A stretch of DNA of 64,000 nucleotides from Denitrobaculum tricleocarpae (lineage in GTDB: Bacteria > Pseudomonadota > Alphaproteobacteria > Kiloniellales > Kiloniellaceae). The translations under genes were made by a program, and so were the position numbers. The number at the start of each line of letters is the position of its first letter. Within the stretch, counting starts at the first letter, position 1. Of this stretch, positions 9,418 to 19,128 are shown piece after piece. The notes under the pieces are model-generated. The model had not been told where the DNA came from and did not search any database. It saw only the letters and a list, made by a program, of their open reading frames with translations. Location of the stretch: NCBI RefSeq assembly GCF_007004665.1, contig NZ_ML660056.1:186001-250000 (forward strand), in the 5' to 3' direction.

Positions 9418-10665
9418 ATGGTTTTTGACGCTGTCGAGCGAATGGTGGCCATGCGTTACCTGCGCGCCCGCCGTAAAGAAGGCTTTATCTCGGTCATTGC
9501 CTGGATCTCGCTGATCGGAATTGCGCTCGGTGTTGCGACCCTGATCATCGTCATGGCGGTTATGAACGGCTTCCGGCAGGAGCTGGTCAGCAACATCCTG
9601 GGTGTCGAGGGACATGTCACGGTCGTCGGCACGACCGCTCCCTTCGACAACTACGAGGAACTGACCGAGCGGCTGCGGGCCATCCCGGGCGTCGAGAGTG
9701 CGGCACCCCAGATCCAGGCGGATGTCATGCTGACGGCCGGCGGGACGGCGACGGGCGGGCGGATCCGCGGGATGTCCGGCGAAGATCTGAGGGCACGAGC
9801 TCAGATTGCCGACAATATCGTGCGCGGCTCGCTTGAGAACTTCGGCACGGACGACGGGGTCGCAATCGGCCGGGGCCTGGCCGCAAAGCTGCGCATCCGG
9901 GTCGGAGACAGGATCACCCTGGTCTCGCCCAACGGCACCGCGACGGTGATGGGAACGGTGCCGCGCTTGAAGGCCTACCGCGTCGCTGCGATCTTCGAGG
10001 TCGGCAACTACCTCTTCGACAACAGCTACATGTACGTACCGTTGGAAGCGGCGCAGCTCTTTTTCCGGATGCAGGGGCGGGCCAATGCGGTCGAGCTCTT
10101 TATCGACAATCTGGACGACCTGGATCAGATGACACCGGCTGTCCGGGCAGAGGCGGGGCCCGGTCTGCGGACCCTGGACTGGAAAAACTCCTACGGCAGC
10201 TTTTTCGACGTCATTCAGGTCGAACGCAACGTGATGTTCCTGATCCTGTCCTTGATCGTGGTCGTTGCGGCGCTGAACATTATTTCCGGACAGATCATGC
10301 TGGTGAAGGACAAGGGACGGGATATTGCCATCCTGCGCACCATGGGCGCGACGCGGGGCATGGTGCTGCGGATCTTCTTCGTCACGGGCGCGAGCATCGG
10401 CGTCGTGGGGACGGTGGCCGGGTTCGTCCTGGGGCTCTCCTTCGCCGAGAACATCGACACCATCAAGGGCTGGGTCGAACGGGTGCTGGACCGGCAGCTC
10501 TTTCCCCAGGAGTTTTACTTCCTGTCCCAGCTGCCGGCGGAAGTCGTGGCCTCCGACGTTATTCAGGTCGTGGGAATGGCGCTGGTGATCTCCTTTATCG
10601 CACCGCTGTTCCCGGCCTGGCGGGCGGCGCGCATGGATCCGGTGGAGGCGCTGCGCTATGAATGA
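9418..10665 (+). CDS. lolC: Lipoprotein-releasing system permease LolC/LolE
   Basis: A 415-residue inner-membrane permease of the LolCDE ABC transporter, which extracts lipoproteins for delivery to LolA. It has the MacB/FtsX layout: one N-terminal helix (about residues 20-45), a large periplasmic domain, then three C-terminal helices. KDKGRDIAILRTMGATRGMVLRIFF is the family coupling region. The ATG at 9418 gives the normal N-terminus FDAVERMVAMRYLRARR. Only one permease gene is present, so it probably works as a homodimer (LolF-like). It overlaps lolD by 8 bp. Confidence 0.93.
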   Translation: MVFDAVERMVAMRYLRARRKEGFISVIAWISLIGIALGVATLIIVMAVMNGFRQELVSNILGVEGHVTVVGTTAPFDNYEELTERLRAIPGVESAAPQIQADVMLTAGGTATGGRIRGMSGEDLRARAQIADNIVRGSLENFGTDDGVAIGRGLAAKLRIRVGDRITLVSPNGTATVMGTVPRLKAYRVAAIFEVGNYLFDNSYMYVPLEAAQLFFRMQGRANAVELFIDNLDDLDQMTPAVRAEAGPGLRTLDWKNSYGSFFDVIQVERNVMFLILSLIVVVAALNIISGQIMLVKDKGRDIAILRTMGATRGMVLRIFFVTGASIGVVGTVAGFVLGLSFAENIDTIKGWVERVLDRQLFPQEFYFLSQLPAEVVASDVIQVVGMALVISFIAPLFPAWRAARMDPVEALRYE

Positions 10666-11398
10666 TGCTTCCCCCAGCCAGGTTCAAACGCCAGGTAAAG
10701 CCGCCGGGACCGCGCCCGGGACCGCGAATGACCGGGGTTTGCGCCTGAATGGTGTCAATAAGACTTTCCATCAGGGCAAAAGCGACCTCAATGTGCTGCG
10801 GGATGTTTCGCTGCGCGTCGAGCCGGGTGAGTTGGTCGCTTTGGTCGGGCCTTCCGGTGCCGGCAAGTCGACGCTTCTGCATATTGCGGGGCTTTTGGAA
10901 TCTGCCGATAGCGGCGAGATCCTGGTCGATGGCGCGCCGTCATCGGCGCTGGACGATGCGGGGCGCACGACTCTGCGGCGTTCGACCATCGGCTTTGTCT
11001 ACCAGTATCATCATTTGCTGCCCGAGTTTTCCGCAGTGGAGAACATCATGCTGCCGCAGATGCTCGATGGGGTTTCCAAATCCGTCGCGCGCGAATGGGG
11101 AATGGAACTGCTCGAGATGGTGCATCTGACCAAGCGCGCGGAACACCGTCCCGGCCAGCTTTCCGGCGGTGAGCAGCAACGGGTGGCCATCGCCCGCGGT
11201 CTCGCCAACCGTCCCGCGATCTTCCTCGCGGACGAGCCGACAGGCAATCTGGACCCGGACACCGCCGAGTCGGTTTTCAAGATTCTGATCAAGCTGGTGC
11301 GGGATGCGGGCCTGGCGGCCCTGATCGCGACGCATAATCTCGAACTGGCCGCGCGCATGGACCGGACACTCCGCTTTGAGCACGGCCAGGTTTCGTAG
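10658..11398 (+). CDS. lolD: Lipoprotein-releasing system ATP-binding protein
   Basis: A 246-residue ABC ATPase that powers the LolC/E permease encoded just upstream (8-bp overlap). Walker A is GPSGAGKST (about residue 66), the Q-loop is in YQYHHLLPEFSAVENIMLPQ, the signature is LSGGEQQR, Walker B is IFLADEPTGNLD, and the switch His is in ATHNLE. The first 25 residues form a variable Ala/Gly/Pro-rich tail before the ATPase domain. Confidence 0.95.
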   Translation: MNDASPSQVQTPGKAAGTAPGTANDRGLRLNGVNKTFHQGKSDLNVLRDVSLRVEPGELVALVGPSGAGKSTLLHIAGLLESADSGEILVDGAPSSALDDAGRTTLRRSTIGFVYQYHHLLPEFSAVENIMLPQMLDGVSKSVAREWGMELLEMVHLTKRAEHRPGQLSGGEQQRVAIARGLANRPAIFLADEPTGNLDPDTAESVFKILIKLVRDAGLAALIATHNLELAARMDRTLRFEHGQVS

Positions 11399-11517
11399 AT
11401 AAAACAATTTCTTATGCAGGTTTTCCGAGGCGCGCTTGAGAGCGCTGTGGATAACCTTCGTCGCGTTCCTCGCTTGTTCCGGCTGACAGGCCGGAATGCG
11501 CGTGGAATCCTTTGCAA

Positions 11518-14500
11518 ATGTCACATTCCGATTTCGTTCATCTTCGAGTCCATTCGGCTTATTCGCTCTCCGAAGGGGCGGTCAAGGTCAAGGACCTGAT
11601 CGCGCTCTGCCAAAAGCATGAGATGCCTGCGGCGGCGATCACCGACAGCAGCAATCTTTTCGGCACGCTTGAATTTGCCTTTTCGGCCAAGGGGGCGGGC
11701 CTGCAGCCCATCATCGGCTGCCAGCTGGCGATCAGCCGCAGCGACATCGATGTGCGAACCGCGGTACGGCCGGAGCCGGATCAACTGCCGCTGCTGGTTC
11801 AGAACGAAGCCGGTTACCTGAACCTGATGAAACTGGTCTCCAAAGCTTTTCTTGAGACAGAGCCCGGGCATACCCCGCAAATCGATATGGAGAGCCTGGC
11901 CGCCCATTCGGAGGGTTTGCTAGCACTCAGCGGCGGCCCGGCAGGCGCCGTGGGACGGCTCTTGAATGCGGGCCGCAACCAGGAAGCCGAGGACGAACTG
12001 CGCCGTCTGTCGCAGATCTTCGCCGGGCGGTTCTATGTCGAGATCATGCGGCACGACCTGCCCGAAGAGCATGCCATTGAAGAGCGCCTGATTGATCTGG
12101 CTTACAGCCTCGATTTGCCCCTGGTCGCGACCAACGACGTCTTCTTCGCCGATGAGGGTATGTACCGGGCACACGATGCGCTGATCTGCATCGCCGAGGG
12201 GGCTTATGTCTCGCAGGACGAGCGCCGGCGGCTTACGGTCCAACATCGCTTCAAGAGCGCCAAGGAGATGCAGGCACTCTTTGCGGATCTGCCCGAAGCC
12301 ATTGAGAACACGCTGGTGATTGCGCGCCGCTGCTCTTATTTCCCCGACTTCGTTGCGCCGATTCTGCCGGCCTATACGACAGAGGCGGGCCGGACCGAGG
12401 CCGAGGAACTGCGCGCGCAGTCCGAGCAGGGGCTGGAAGAGCGTCTCCAGACTCAAGTCTTCACGGAAGATATGGATGACGCGGCACGCGAAGAGGTCGG
12501 CGCACAATACAGGAAGCGTTTGGATTACGAGCTCGGCGTGATCGAGCAGATGGGCTTTCCCGGCTACTTCCTGATCGTTGCCGACTTTATTCAGTGGTCC
12601 AAGGGGCAGGGGATCCCGGTCGGTCCCGGCCGTGGCTCCGGCGCGGGTTCCGTGGTGGCCTGGGCTCTGACCATTACCGATCTGGATCCTTTGCGCTGGG
12701 GGCTGCTGTTCGAGCGCTTTCTCAATCCCGAACGCGTGTCCATGCCTGACTTTGACGTGGACTTCTGTCAGGACCGGCGCGACGAGGTGATCAGGTACGT
12801 ACAGGACAAGTACGGACATGACCGTGTCGCGCAGATCATCACCTTCGGTAAGCTCCAGGCCCGCGCCGCCCTGCGCGATGTTGGACGGGTCCTGCAAATG
12901 CCCTATCCCCAGGTCGACCGGATCAGCAAGCTGGTGCCGAACAACCCGGCAAACCCGGTGACCCTGCAGGAGGCCATCGACGGGGAACCTCAACTGCGCG
13001 ACATGCGCCGCGACGACGAGACCGTGGCCCGTTTGCTGGATACGGCCCTGAAGATCGAGGGCCTCTACCGCCACGCCTCGACCCACGCCGCGGGCGTGGT
13101 GATCGGCGACCGCCCGCTGGACGAACTGGTGCCGCTCTATCGCGATCCGCGCTCGGACATGCCGGTCACCCAGTTCAATATGAAGTTCGTCGAGCAGGCC
13201 GGTTTGGTGAAGTTCGACTTTCTGGGGCTGAAAACCCTCACGGTCCTGCAGAAGGCCTGCGAGTTTATTCACCGCAATGGCGGTGAAATCGATCTCGAGA
13301 CCATCCCGCTGGATGACAAGCGCTCCTTCGACATGCTCAGCCGGGGCGATACGGTTGGCGTGTTCCAGCTGGAATCCTCGGGCATGCGGGACGTGCTCAA
13401 GCGTCTGCAGCCGGACCGTTTCGAGGACATCATCGCTGTCGTGGCGCTCTACCGCCCCGGTCCGATGGACAATATTCCGAGCTACATCCGGCGCAAACAC
13501 GGCCAGGAGGAGCCCGACTATCTTCATCCAACGCTTGAAGGCATTTTGAAAGAGACCTATGGCATCATGATCTACCAGGAACAGGTCATGCAGATCGCCC
13601 AGGTGCTCTCGGGCTATTCCCTCGGCGGCGCCGATCTGCTGCGCCGGGCCATGGGTAAGAAGATCAAGGCCGAGATGGAGGCGCAGCGGAAGATCTTCAA
13701 CGAAGGTGCGGTCAAGAACGAGGTGAACGCCGAGAAGGCCGACGAGATCTTCGATCAGGTGAACAAATTCGCCGGTTACGGCTTCAACAAGAGCCACGCC
13801 GCCGCTTACGCCCTGGTGGCCTATCAAACCGCCTATCTCAAGGCAAATTACCCGGTGGAGTTCATGGCCGCCTCCATGACCTACGATATGAACAACACCG
13901 ATAAACTCAATGTTTTCAGGCAGGAACTGAGCCGCCTTAAGATTCCGCTGCTGGCGCCGGATCTGAACCGCTCCAACGCGGACTTCAACGTCGAGATCAT
14001 GGAAGACGGCAAAAAGGCCGTGCGTTATGCCCTGGCCGCGGTCAAGAACGTCGGTGGTGCCGCCATGCAGAGCGTGGTGGCCGAGCGTGAGGCTTCCGGC
14101 GGTTTCCAGGATATCGCGGACTTCGCGAACCGGGTCGACTGCAAGGCCGTGAACAAACGGCAGATTGAAAACCTGGCCTCTGCGGGCGGTTTCGACTCAA
14201 TTCTGGCCAACCGCCAGAAGGTCTATGCCGGTGCGGACACCATTATGCGCAATGCGGTGGTCGCCGCCAGCGAACGGGAGAGCGCTCAGGTCAGCCTCTT
14301 CGGCGATGGCGCGGCTGCGGCGGTCAACGCCTTGACCCTGCCGAATGTCCCTGACTGGCCGGAGATGGAGCGCCTGAAACGCGAATTCGATGCCATAGGC
14401 TTTTATCTCTCGGCCCATCCGCTGGACGCCTACAAGAAGGTTCTGGAGCGCTTGCGGACCAGGACGGCGGTCGAGCTGATGGTTCAGGCGAAACGGCGGG

Positions 14501-14991
14501 ATTCCGGCATTCTGCGCATGGCCGGGATCGTGATCGGCAAGCAGGAGCGCGTCTCCCAGCGGGGCAACCGCTTTGCCTTCGTGTCTCTCTCCGATGCGAC
14601 CGGTGTAATTGAAATCATGCTGTTTTCCGAAATTCTTCAGGCGTCACGTGAACTCCTGGACTCTGGTGAACCGCTTCTGGTGACCGTTACCGCCGACGCG
14701 CGCGAGGGGGAAGATCCCCGCTTCATGGGCCAGGCCATACGTCTGCTCGACGAGGCTGCGGCCCAAACCGATGCGGGCTTAAAGCTTTACATGAACCACA
14801 ACAAGCCCTTGGAAAACCTGAAATCCATCCTGGAACGGGACGCGGCGCGGGGTAAGGGCCGGGTGTCTCTGGTCCTGGATCTGGACGACGGCCAGGAGCT
14901 TGAGGTCGAACTGCCCGGTGCCTATCAGATCTCTCCGCTGGTCCGACAGGCGATCAAGGCCATTCCGGGGCTGATCGTCGAGGATGTCTGA
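11518..14991 (+). CDS. dnaE: DNA polymerase III subunit alpha
   Basis: A 1157-residue replicative polymerase catalytic subunit. The order is an N-terminal PHP domain (VHLRVHSAYSLSEGAV and later motifs), a C-family polymerase domain with catalytic Asp411 and Asp413 in PDFDVDF, a tandem helix-hairpin-helix region, and an OB fold near residue 1000. The ATG at 11518 is chosen over a TTG six bases earlier. The gene stands alone 119 bp after lolD; the space between shows only AT-rich sequence. Confidence 0.97.
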   Translation: MSHSDFVHLRVHSAYSLSEGAVKVKDLIALCQKHEMPAAAITDSSNLFGTLEFAFSAKGAGLQPIIGCQLAISRSDIDVRTAVRPEPDQLPLLVQNEAGYLNLMKLVSKAFLETEPGHTPQIDMESLAAHSEGLLALSGGPAGAVGRLLNAGRNQEAEDELRRLSQIFAGRFYVEIMRHDLPEEHAIEERLIDLAYSLDLPLVATNDVFFADEGMYRAHDALICIAEGAYVSQDERRRLTVQHRFKSAKEMQALFADLPEAIENTLVIARRCSYFPDFVAPILPAYTTEAGRTEAEELRAQSEQGLEERLQTQVFTEDMDDAAREEVGAQYRKRLDYELGVIEQMGFPGYFLIVADFIQWSKGQGIPVGPGRGSGAGSVVAWALTITDLDPLRWGLLFERFLNPERVSMPDFDVDFCQDRRDEVIRYVQDKYGHDRVAQIITFGKLQARAALRDVGRVLQMPYPQVDRISKLVPNNPANPVTLQEAIDGEPQLRDMRRDDETVARLLDTALKIEGLYRHASTHAAGVVIGDRPLDELVPLYRDPRSDMPVTQFNMKFVEQAGLVKFDFLGLKTLTVLQKACEFIHRNGGEIDLETIPLDDKRSFDMLSRGDTVGVFQLESSGMRDVLKRLQPDRFEDIIAVVALYRPGPMDNIPSYIRRKHGQEEPDYLHPTLEGILKETYGIMIYQEQVMQIAQVLSGYSLGGADLLRRAMGKKIKAEMEAQRKIFNEGAVKNEVNAEKADEIFDQVNKFAGYGFNKSHAAAYALVAYQTAYLKANYPVEFMAASMTYDMNNTDKLNVFRQELSRLKIPLLAPDLNRSNADFNVEIMEDGKKAVRYALAAVKNVGGAAMQSVVAEREASGGFQDIADFANRVDCKAVNKRQIENLASAGGFDSILANRQKVYAGADTIMRNAVVAASERESAQVSLFGDGAAAAVNALTLPNVPDWPEMERLKREFDAIGFYLSAHPLDAYKKVLERLRTRTAVELMVQAKRRDSGILRMAGIVIGKQERVSQRGNRFAFVSLSDATGVIEIMLFSEILQASRELLDSGEPLLVTVTADAREGEDPRFMGQAIRLLDEAAAQTDAGLKLYMNHNKPLENLKSILERDAARGKGRVSLVLDLDDGQELEVELPGAYQISPLVRQAIKAIPGLIVEDV

Positions 14992-15064
14992 CGGGGCGTT
15001 GCTGCGGCCGTTTCAGGGCGTATTTCGGTCGGTTTTCGGGGGATCGTACACGATTGCTGATATA

Positions 15065-15328
15065 GGGCCTGTTGAGGTTCAGGATGCCGCCGGGGTTGAT
15101 CAGAGCTAAATCGAGATTAGGAGCGAGGCGGCAGAACATGTTGGGCATATTCAACAACGAGCGACGCGAACTCGCTTAAGCTCTGATCAATCCTTCCAGG
15201 ACGGGTCATATTTTATCAGCTGCCGCGTCGCGAGTGCCTTGTGTGGGACCTCCCACACGGCGCCACTCGCTCCTAACCGATGATAAAATATGACCCGCCA
15301 CGACGGCATCCTGAACCTCAACAGGCCC
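15065..15328. mobile_element. MITE-like element, copy 1 (264 bp, TA-flanked)
   Basis: A perfect 25-bp terminal inverted repeat (15065-15089 and 15304-15328, beginning GGGCCTGTTGAGG) bounds the element, and TA lies directly outside both ends. Two internal hairpins follow: 15096-15107 with 15179-15190 (12 bp), and 15202-15218 with 15281-15297 (17 bp), the latter capped by GTGTGGGA/TCCCACAC at 15241-15258. No transposase is encoded. A TA target duplication fits IS630/Tc1-mariner or some IS5-group elements. A second copy is at 26202-26466. Confidence 0.85.
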
Positions 15329-15493
15329 TAACCCGAATTTCACTTGCAATTGGCCGTCTACGGAGCTATCACCCCGCTCAACAGTAACACACACGTGGGT
15401 TTTGCGGCGGTCGGGGAGACATCCCGGTCTTCGATCTGGTGTCCGGATCATCCGGATAAACAGCCCACGGAGGTCAAACCGGAGAAAGTTTTT
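15329..15493 (+). other. rpsB upstream leader
   Basis: These 165 bp between the MITE-like element and rpsB contain no gene I can support. GGAGAAAG at 15481-15488 is the ribosome-binding site for rpsB, 5 bp before its ATG. In many bacteria S2 represses its own operon through the leader; I see no clear conserved fold here to show that. Confidence 0.5.
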
Positions 15494-16378
15494 ATGGCGC
15501 TTCCCACATTCACGATGCGTCAGCTGCTTGAAGCTGGCGTTCACTTTGGTCACACGACCCGTCGTTGGAACCCCAAGATGGCTCCGTACATCTTCGGCGA
15601 AAGAAACGGCATTCACATCATCGATCTCGAACAGACCGTTCCTTTGCTGCACCGGGGCCTTGCCTTCGTGCGCGAAGTGGTTGCCGGTGGCGGCCGGGTG
15701 CTCTTCGTCGGCACCAAGCGCCAGGCCAGCGAGCGGGTTGCCGATACCGCGAAGCGCTGTGGTCAGTATTACGTGAACCACCGCTGGCTCGGGGGCATGC
15801 TGACGAACTGGAAGACCATTTCCCTCTCGATCCGCCGTCTGCGCGACGTGGAAACCCGTCTGGTGGAAGACCAGACCGGTCTGACCAAGAAAGAGCTCCT
15901 GAACCTGACTCGTGAGCGCGACAAGCTGGAGCGCGCGCTGGGCGGCATTAAGGAAATGGGCGGCCTTCCCGACGTGATCGTCGTGATCGACACCAACAAG
16001 GAACACATCGCAATCGCTGAAGCCAACACCCTGAACATTCCGGTGGTCGGTGTCCTCGATTCGAACTCAAGCCCGGAAAACATCACCTTCCCGATCCCGG
16101 GTAACGACGATGCGATCCGTGCAATCAGCCTCTACTGCGACCTGATGGCCGAGAGCGTGCTTGATGGCATTCAGCAGGAATTGACCGCCAGCGGCACCGA
16201 TATCGGCGCCGCCGAGGACGCACCTGTCGAAACCCTGCCCGAGGCTCCTGCTGAGACCCCGGCGGCTGAAGCTGCTGCGGCAACCGAAGCGGCGCCGGCT
16301 GAAGCAGCGCCCGCTGCCGATGCTCCAGCTGCGGAAGCGGACGCAAAGGCTGAACCAGAGCAGGCCGCCCAGGCGTAA
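15494..16378 (+). CDS. rpsB: 30S ribosomal protein S2
   Basis: A 294-residue small-subunit protein. It begins [20 protein letters not shown], the family N-terminus, and carries [18 protein letters not shown] and [13 protein letters not shown]. After about residue 240 a tail rich in Ala, Pro and Glu extends some 50 residues past the usual bacterial end, as is common in alphaproteobacteria. The ATG at 15494 has a strong ribosome site, while upstream in-frame codons would add non-homologous sequence. Followed by tsf across a hairpin. Confidence 0.97.
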   Translation: MALPTFTMRQLLEAGVHFGHTTRRWNPKMAPYIFGERNGIHIIDLEQTVPLLHRGLAFVREVVAGGGRVLFVGTKRQASERVADTAKRCGQYYVNHRWLGGMLTNWKTISLSIRRLRDVETRLVEDQTGLTKKELLNLTRERDKLERALGGIKEMGGLPDVIVVIDTNKEHIAIAEANTLNIPVVGVLDSNSSPENITFPIPGNDDAIRAISLYCDLMAESVLDGIQQELTASGTDIGAAEDAPVETLPEAPAETPAAEAAAATEAAPAEAAPAADAPAAEADAKAEPEQAAQA

Positions 16379-16401
16379 CCGCTCTGCCACCGCTAAGTTC
16401 C

Positions 16402-16430
16402 GAACGGCGGCATTAGGCCGCCGTTCTTTT
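16402..16430 (+). terminator. Terminator/attenuator between rpsB and tsf
   Basis: GAACGGCGGC (16402-16411) pairs perfectly with GCCGCCGTTC (16417-16426) around ATTAG and is followed by TTTT. This is a compact intrinsic terminator. Since tsf starts 43 bp downstream without an obvious separate promoter, it probably acts as a partial attenuator that lets some transcripts continue. Confidence 0.85.
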
Positions 16431-16473
16431 AAAACCAGTACGTTTCACACTGTTATTCGGAAAGACGATCACC

Positions 16474-17400
16474 ATGACCCAGATTACCGCAGCGCTCGTG
16501 AAAGAACTGCGCGAGTCGTCAGGCGCCGGCATGATGGACTGCAAAAAGGCTCTGACCGAGACGGGCGGCGACTTGGATGCCGCCGTCGATTGGCTTCGTA
16601 AAAAAGGTTTGGCGGCTGCTGCCAAGAAAGCCGGCCGCGTTGCCGCGGAAGGCCTTGTCGGTGTGTCCTCCCAGGGCACCAGCGGCGCTGTCGTTGAAGT
16701 CAACGCTGAGACCGACTTCGTCGCCCGCAACGATGATTTTCAGGGCTTCGTCAGCAACACGGCGACCCTCGCACTGGACGCTCAGGGTGATATGGATAAG
16801 CTGCTTTCCGCCAGCTATCCCGGCACCGGCGCGGCGCTGTCGGACCAACTGACCACCATGATCGCGACCATCGGCGAAAACATGTCGGTCCGCCGGACGG
16901 CTCAGTTCTCGGTCGAAAGCGGTGTCGTATCTTCTTATGTTCACAACCAGATCGCGCCGGGCCTCGGTAAGATCGGTGTTCTGGTCGCCCTCGAATCCAG
17001 CGGCGACGCCGACAAGCTGGCCGCCCTCGGCAAACAGCTGGCCATGCATGTTGCGGCGGCCCATCCGACGGCTCTCGACAAGGATGACGTCGATGCTTCG
17101 TCCCTGGATCGTGAGCGCGAGGTGCTGAGCGAGCAGGCTCGTGCCAGCGGCAAGCCGGAAGAGATCATCGCCAAGATGGTTGAAGGCCGCCTGCGGAAGT
17201 ACTACGAGGAAGTTTGCCTCCTCGAGCAGACCTACGTGATCGATGGTGAGACCAAAGTCCGTAAGGTCATTGAGACTGCAGGAAATGACGTTGGCGCTCC
17301 GGTCAAGCTGACTGGATTCGCCCGCTTCCAGCTCGGTGAAGGCATCGAGAAGGAAGAGAGTGACTTCGCAGCCGAGGTTGCCGCAACACTGGGCAGCTGA
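16474..17400 (+). CDS. tsf: Elongation factor Ts
   Basis: This 308-residue factor recycles EF-Tu by exchanging GDP for GTP. The N-terminal UBA-like domain ([20 protein letters not shown]) and the EF-Tu contact motif [11 protein letters not shown] are both present, followed by the core domain and the coiled-coil region. Length is normal. It is in the order rpsB-tsf-pyrH-frr. Confidence 0.97.
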   Translation: MTQITAALVKELRESSGAGMMDCKKALTETGGDLDAAVDWLRKKGLAAAAKKAGRVAAEGLVGVSSQGTSGAVVEVNAETDFVARNDDFQGFVSNTATLALDAQGDMDKLLSASYPGTGAALSDQLTTMIATIGENMSVRRTAQFSVESGVVSSYVHNQIAPGLGKIGVLVALESSGDADKLAALGKQLAMHVAAAHPTALDKDDVDASSLDREREVLSEQARASGKPEEIIAKMVEGRLRKYYEEVCLLEQTYVIDGETKVRKVIETAGNDVGAPVKLTGFARFQLGEGIEKEESDFAAEVAATLGS

Positions 17401-17434
17401 TCTGCAAGCTTCGGGTTCTGCCCGCAGACATAAA

Positions 17435-17468
17435 CCGGAGGCCGGCCTTATTTTCAGCCGGCCTCCGG
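17435..17468 (+). terminator. Strong stem-loop after tsf
   Basis: CCGGAGGCCGGC (17435-17446) pairs perfectly over 12 bp with GCCGGCCTCCGG (17457-17468) around a 10-base loop. No T-run follows, so termination would depend on the stem alone or on Rho. Its place 34 bp past the tsf stop supports an end-of-transcript role. Confidence 0.6.
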
Positions 17469-17768
17469 GGGCAACCGCGCGAACAGGGGCGATTGACAGC
17501 TTCACGGCGCTTCTCACGAGAGCGCCAGGATGCGGACCAGGCATCGAGTAGGTTTCGCGAAGGGTGGTTGTTTCGGTTATGATGCGCCGCATTGCCGATT
17601 CGCCGCCCCAGAATGGACGTATTCACCCTGTCAATTCACCTCGCGCAGGGCGCCGTACCGCATCGCTAGGCAAGTGTCTGTACCGCCAGACTCAAACTAT
17701 CGGCTCTCACGCCGGTAAGAGATTTACAACAGGGGAAAGAAGAATCCCCGATCCGATAAGGAGATCCC
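17469..17768 (+). other. Intergenic region upstream of pyrH
   Basis: These 300 bp probably carry the promoter of the pyrH-frr-uppS-cdsA-dxr run. TTGACA occurs near 17492, but no good -10 lies at the right distance, so I do not call a promoter. The ribosome-binding site of pyrH, AAGGAGAT, is at 17758-17765. Confidence 0.4.
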
Positions 17769-18497
17769 ATGGCCGACAGTCCGAAATACAAGCGTGTGAT
17801 GCTTAAAGTTTCGGGAGAGGCCCTGATGGGCTCGCGCGAGTACGGCTTGGACCCCGAGACCGTGCAGCAGATTGCCGGTGACGTCCGTGACGTCAGCAGG
17901 ATGGGCGTTGAAGTCTGTCTCGTGGTCGGGGGCGGGAACATCTTCCGTGGGCTTGCAGGCGCCGCGGCCGGTATGGAGCGATCGACCGCAGATTACATGG
18001 GAATGCTGGCGACGGTCATTAATGCGCTGGCCCTGCAGAACGCGCTGGAGAAGCTCGACGTGGACACCCGGGTGCTCTCGGCGATCCCCATGGCGACGGT
18101 CGCGGAACCTTACATTCGCCGGCGGGCCGTGCGGCATATGGAAAAGGGGCGGGTGGTCATTTTCGGTGCGGGAACCGGCAATCCCTTCTTCACGACCGAT
18201 ACCGCCGCCGCATTGCGCGCTTCCGAGATGAACTGCGACATTTTGCTCAAGGGCACCAAGGTTGACGGCGTCTACGATGCCGATCCGGTCAGTGTTCCGG
18301 ATGCCAAGCGTTATGACTGCTTGACCTATATGCAGGTTCTGACTCAGGATTTGGGGGTCATGGATCATTCCGCCATTTCGCTGGCGCGGGAGAATTCCAT
18401 TCCGATTGCCGTTTTCTCGATTTACCAGCAGGGAGCATTTGCGGATGTTCTTCGAGGGAACGGCAGATACACCATCGTTCAGCATGATTGTGCATAG
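17769..18497 (+). CDS. pyrH: UMP kinase
   Basis: A 242-residue amino-acid-kinase-fold enzyme that phosphorylates UMP to UDP. It begins with [14 protein letters not shown], has [10 protein letters not shown], the bacterial PyrH segment [16 protein letters not shown], and [17 protein letters not shown], and ends with the uridylate-kinase lid motif region. A clear AAGGAGAT site precedes the ATG by 3 bp. frr follows after 13 bp. Confidence 0.97.
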   Translation: MADSPKYKRVMLKVSGEALMGSREYGLDPETVQQIAGDVRDVSRMGVEVCLVVGGGNIFRGLAGAAAGMERSTADYMGMLATVINALALQNALEKLDVDTRVLSAIPMATVAEPYIRRRAVRHMEKGRVVIFGAGTGNPFFTTDTAAALRASEMNCDILLKGTKVDGVYDADPVSVPDAKRYDCLTYMQVLTQDLGVMDHSAISLARENSIPIAVFSIYQQGAFADVLRGNGRYTIVQHDCA

Positions 18498-18510
18498 TGA
18501 GGTATAAGCC

Positions 18511-19071
18511 GTGTCACAGGATCCAGATCTAAGCGACATCAAACGACGCATGGACGGTGCGCTGGACGCACTTCGCAAGGAATTCGGAGGGCTTCGCACG
18601 GGGAGAGCGTCCGCGGGACTGCTTGAGCCGGTCATGGTCGAGGCCTACGGATCTCAGATGCCCATCACCCAGGTGGGTACGATTGGCGTGCCGGAGGCGC
18701 GGATGCTGACCGTGCAGGTCTGGGACCGCTCCATGGTCGGTGCGGTCGAGAAAGCCATCCGCGAGTCGGGCCTGGGCCTCAATCCCTCGCCTGACGGCCA
18801 ACTCGTACGTGTGCCGATTCCGCCCTTGTCGGAAGAACGCCGGATGGAATTGGGCAAGGTTGCAGGCAAGTATGCCGAGCAGGGCCGGGTTGCGATCCGG
18901 AACGTCCGGCGCGACGGCATGGAAATGCTGAAGAAAATGGAAAAGGATGGCGAGATCTCGAAGGACGAGCACCACCTTTGGAACGAGGAAATACAGGCGC
19001 TGACCGATCAGCACATCAAGCTGGTCGATGAGACGCTCGCGCAAAAGGAAGAAGAAATCCTGCAGGTATAG
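18511..19071 (+). CDS. frr: Ribosome recycling factor
   Basis: This 186-residue protein splits post-termination ribosomes together with EF-G. Conserved segments are [31 protein letters not shown] and [23 protein letters not shown], which form domain II and the three-helix bundle. The start codon is GTG. The length is normal, and pyrH-frr-uppS is the standard order. Confidence 0.96.
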   Translation: MSQDPDLSDIKRRMDGALDALRKEFGGLRTGRASAGLLEPVMVEAYGSQMPITQVGTIGVPEARMLTVQVWDRSMVGAVEKAIRESGLGLNPSPDGQLVRVPIPPLSEERRMELGKVAGKYAEQGRVAIRNVRRDGMEMLKKMEKDGEISKDEHHLWNEEIQALTDQHIKLVDETLAQKEEEILQV

Positions 19072-19128
19072 GGCCTGTCGAGAAAAAGGTTTCGAAACAG
19101 GTCATCTCGGGGGTCCAGGCACTTTTCC

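Noticed and set aside
19072-19105. Third MITE end after frr (GGGCCTGTCGAG)
   Set aside because: Only the first few bases match the terminal repeat; no second end or internal hairpins follow.
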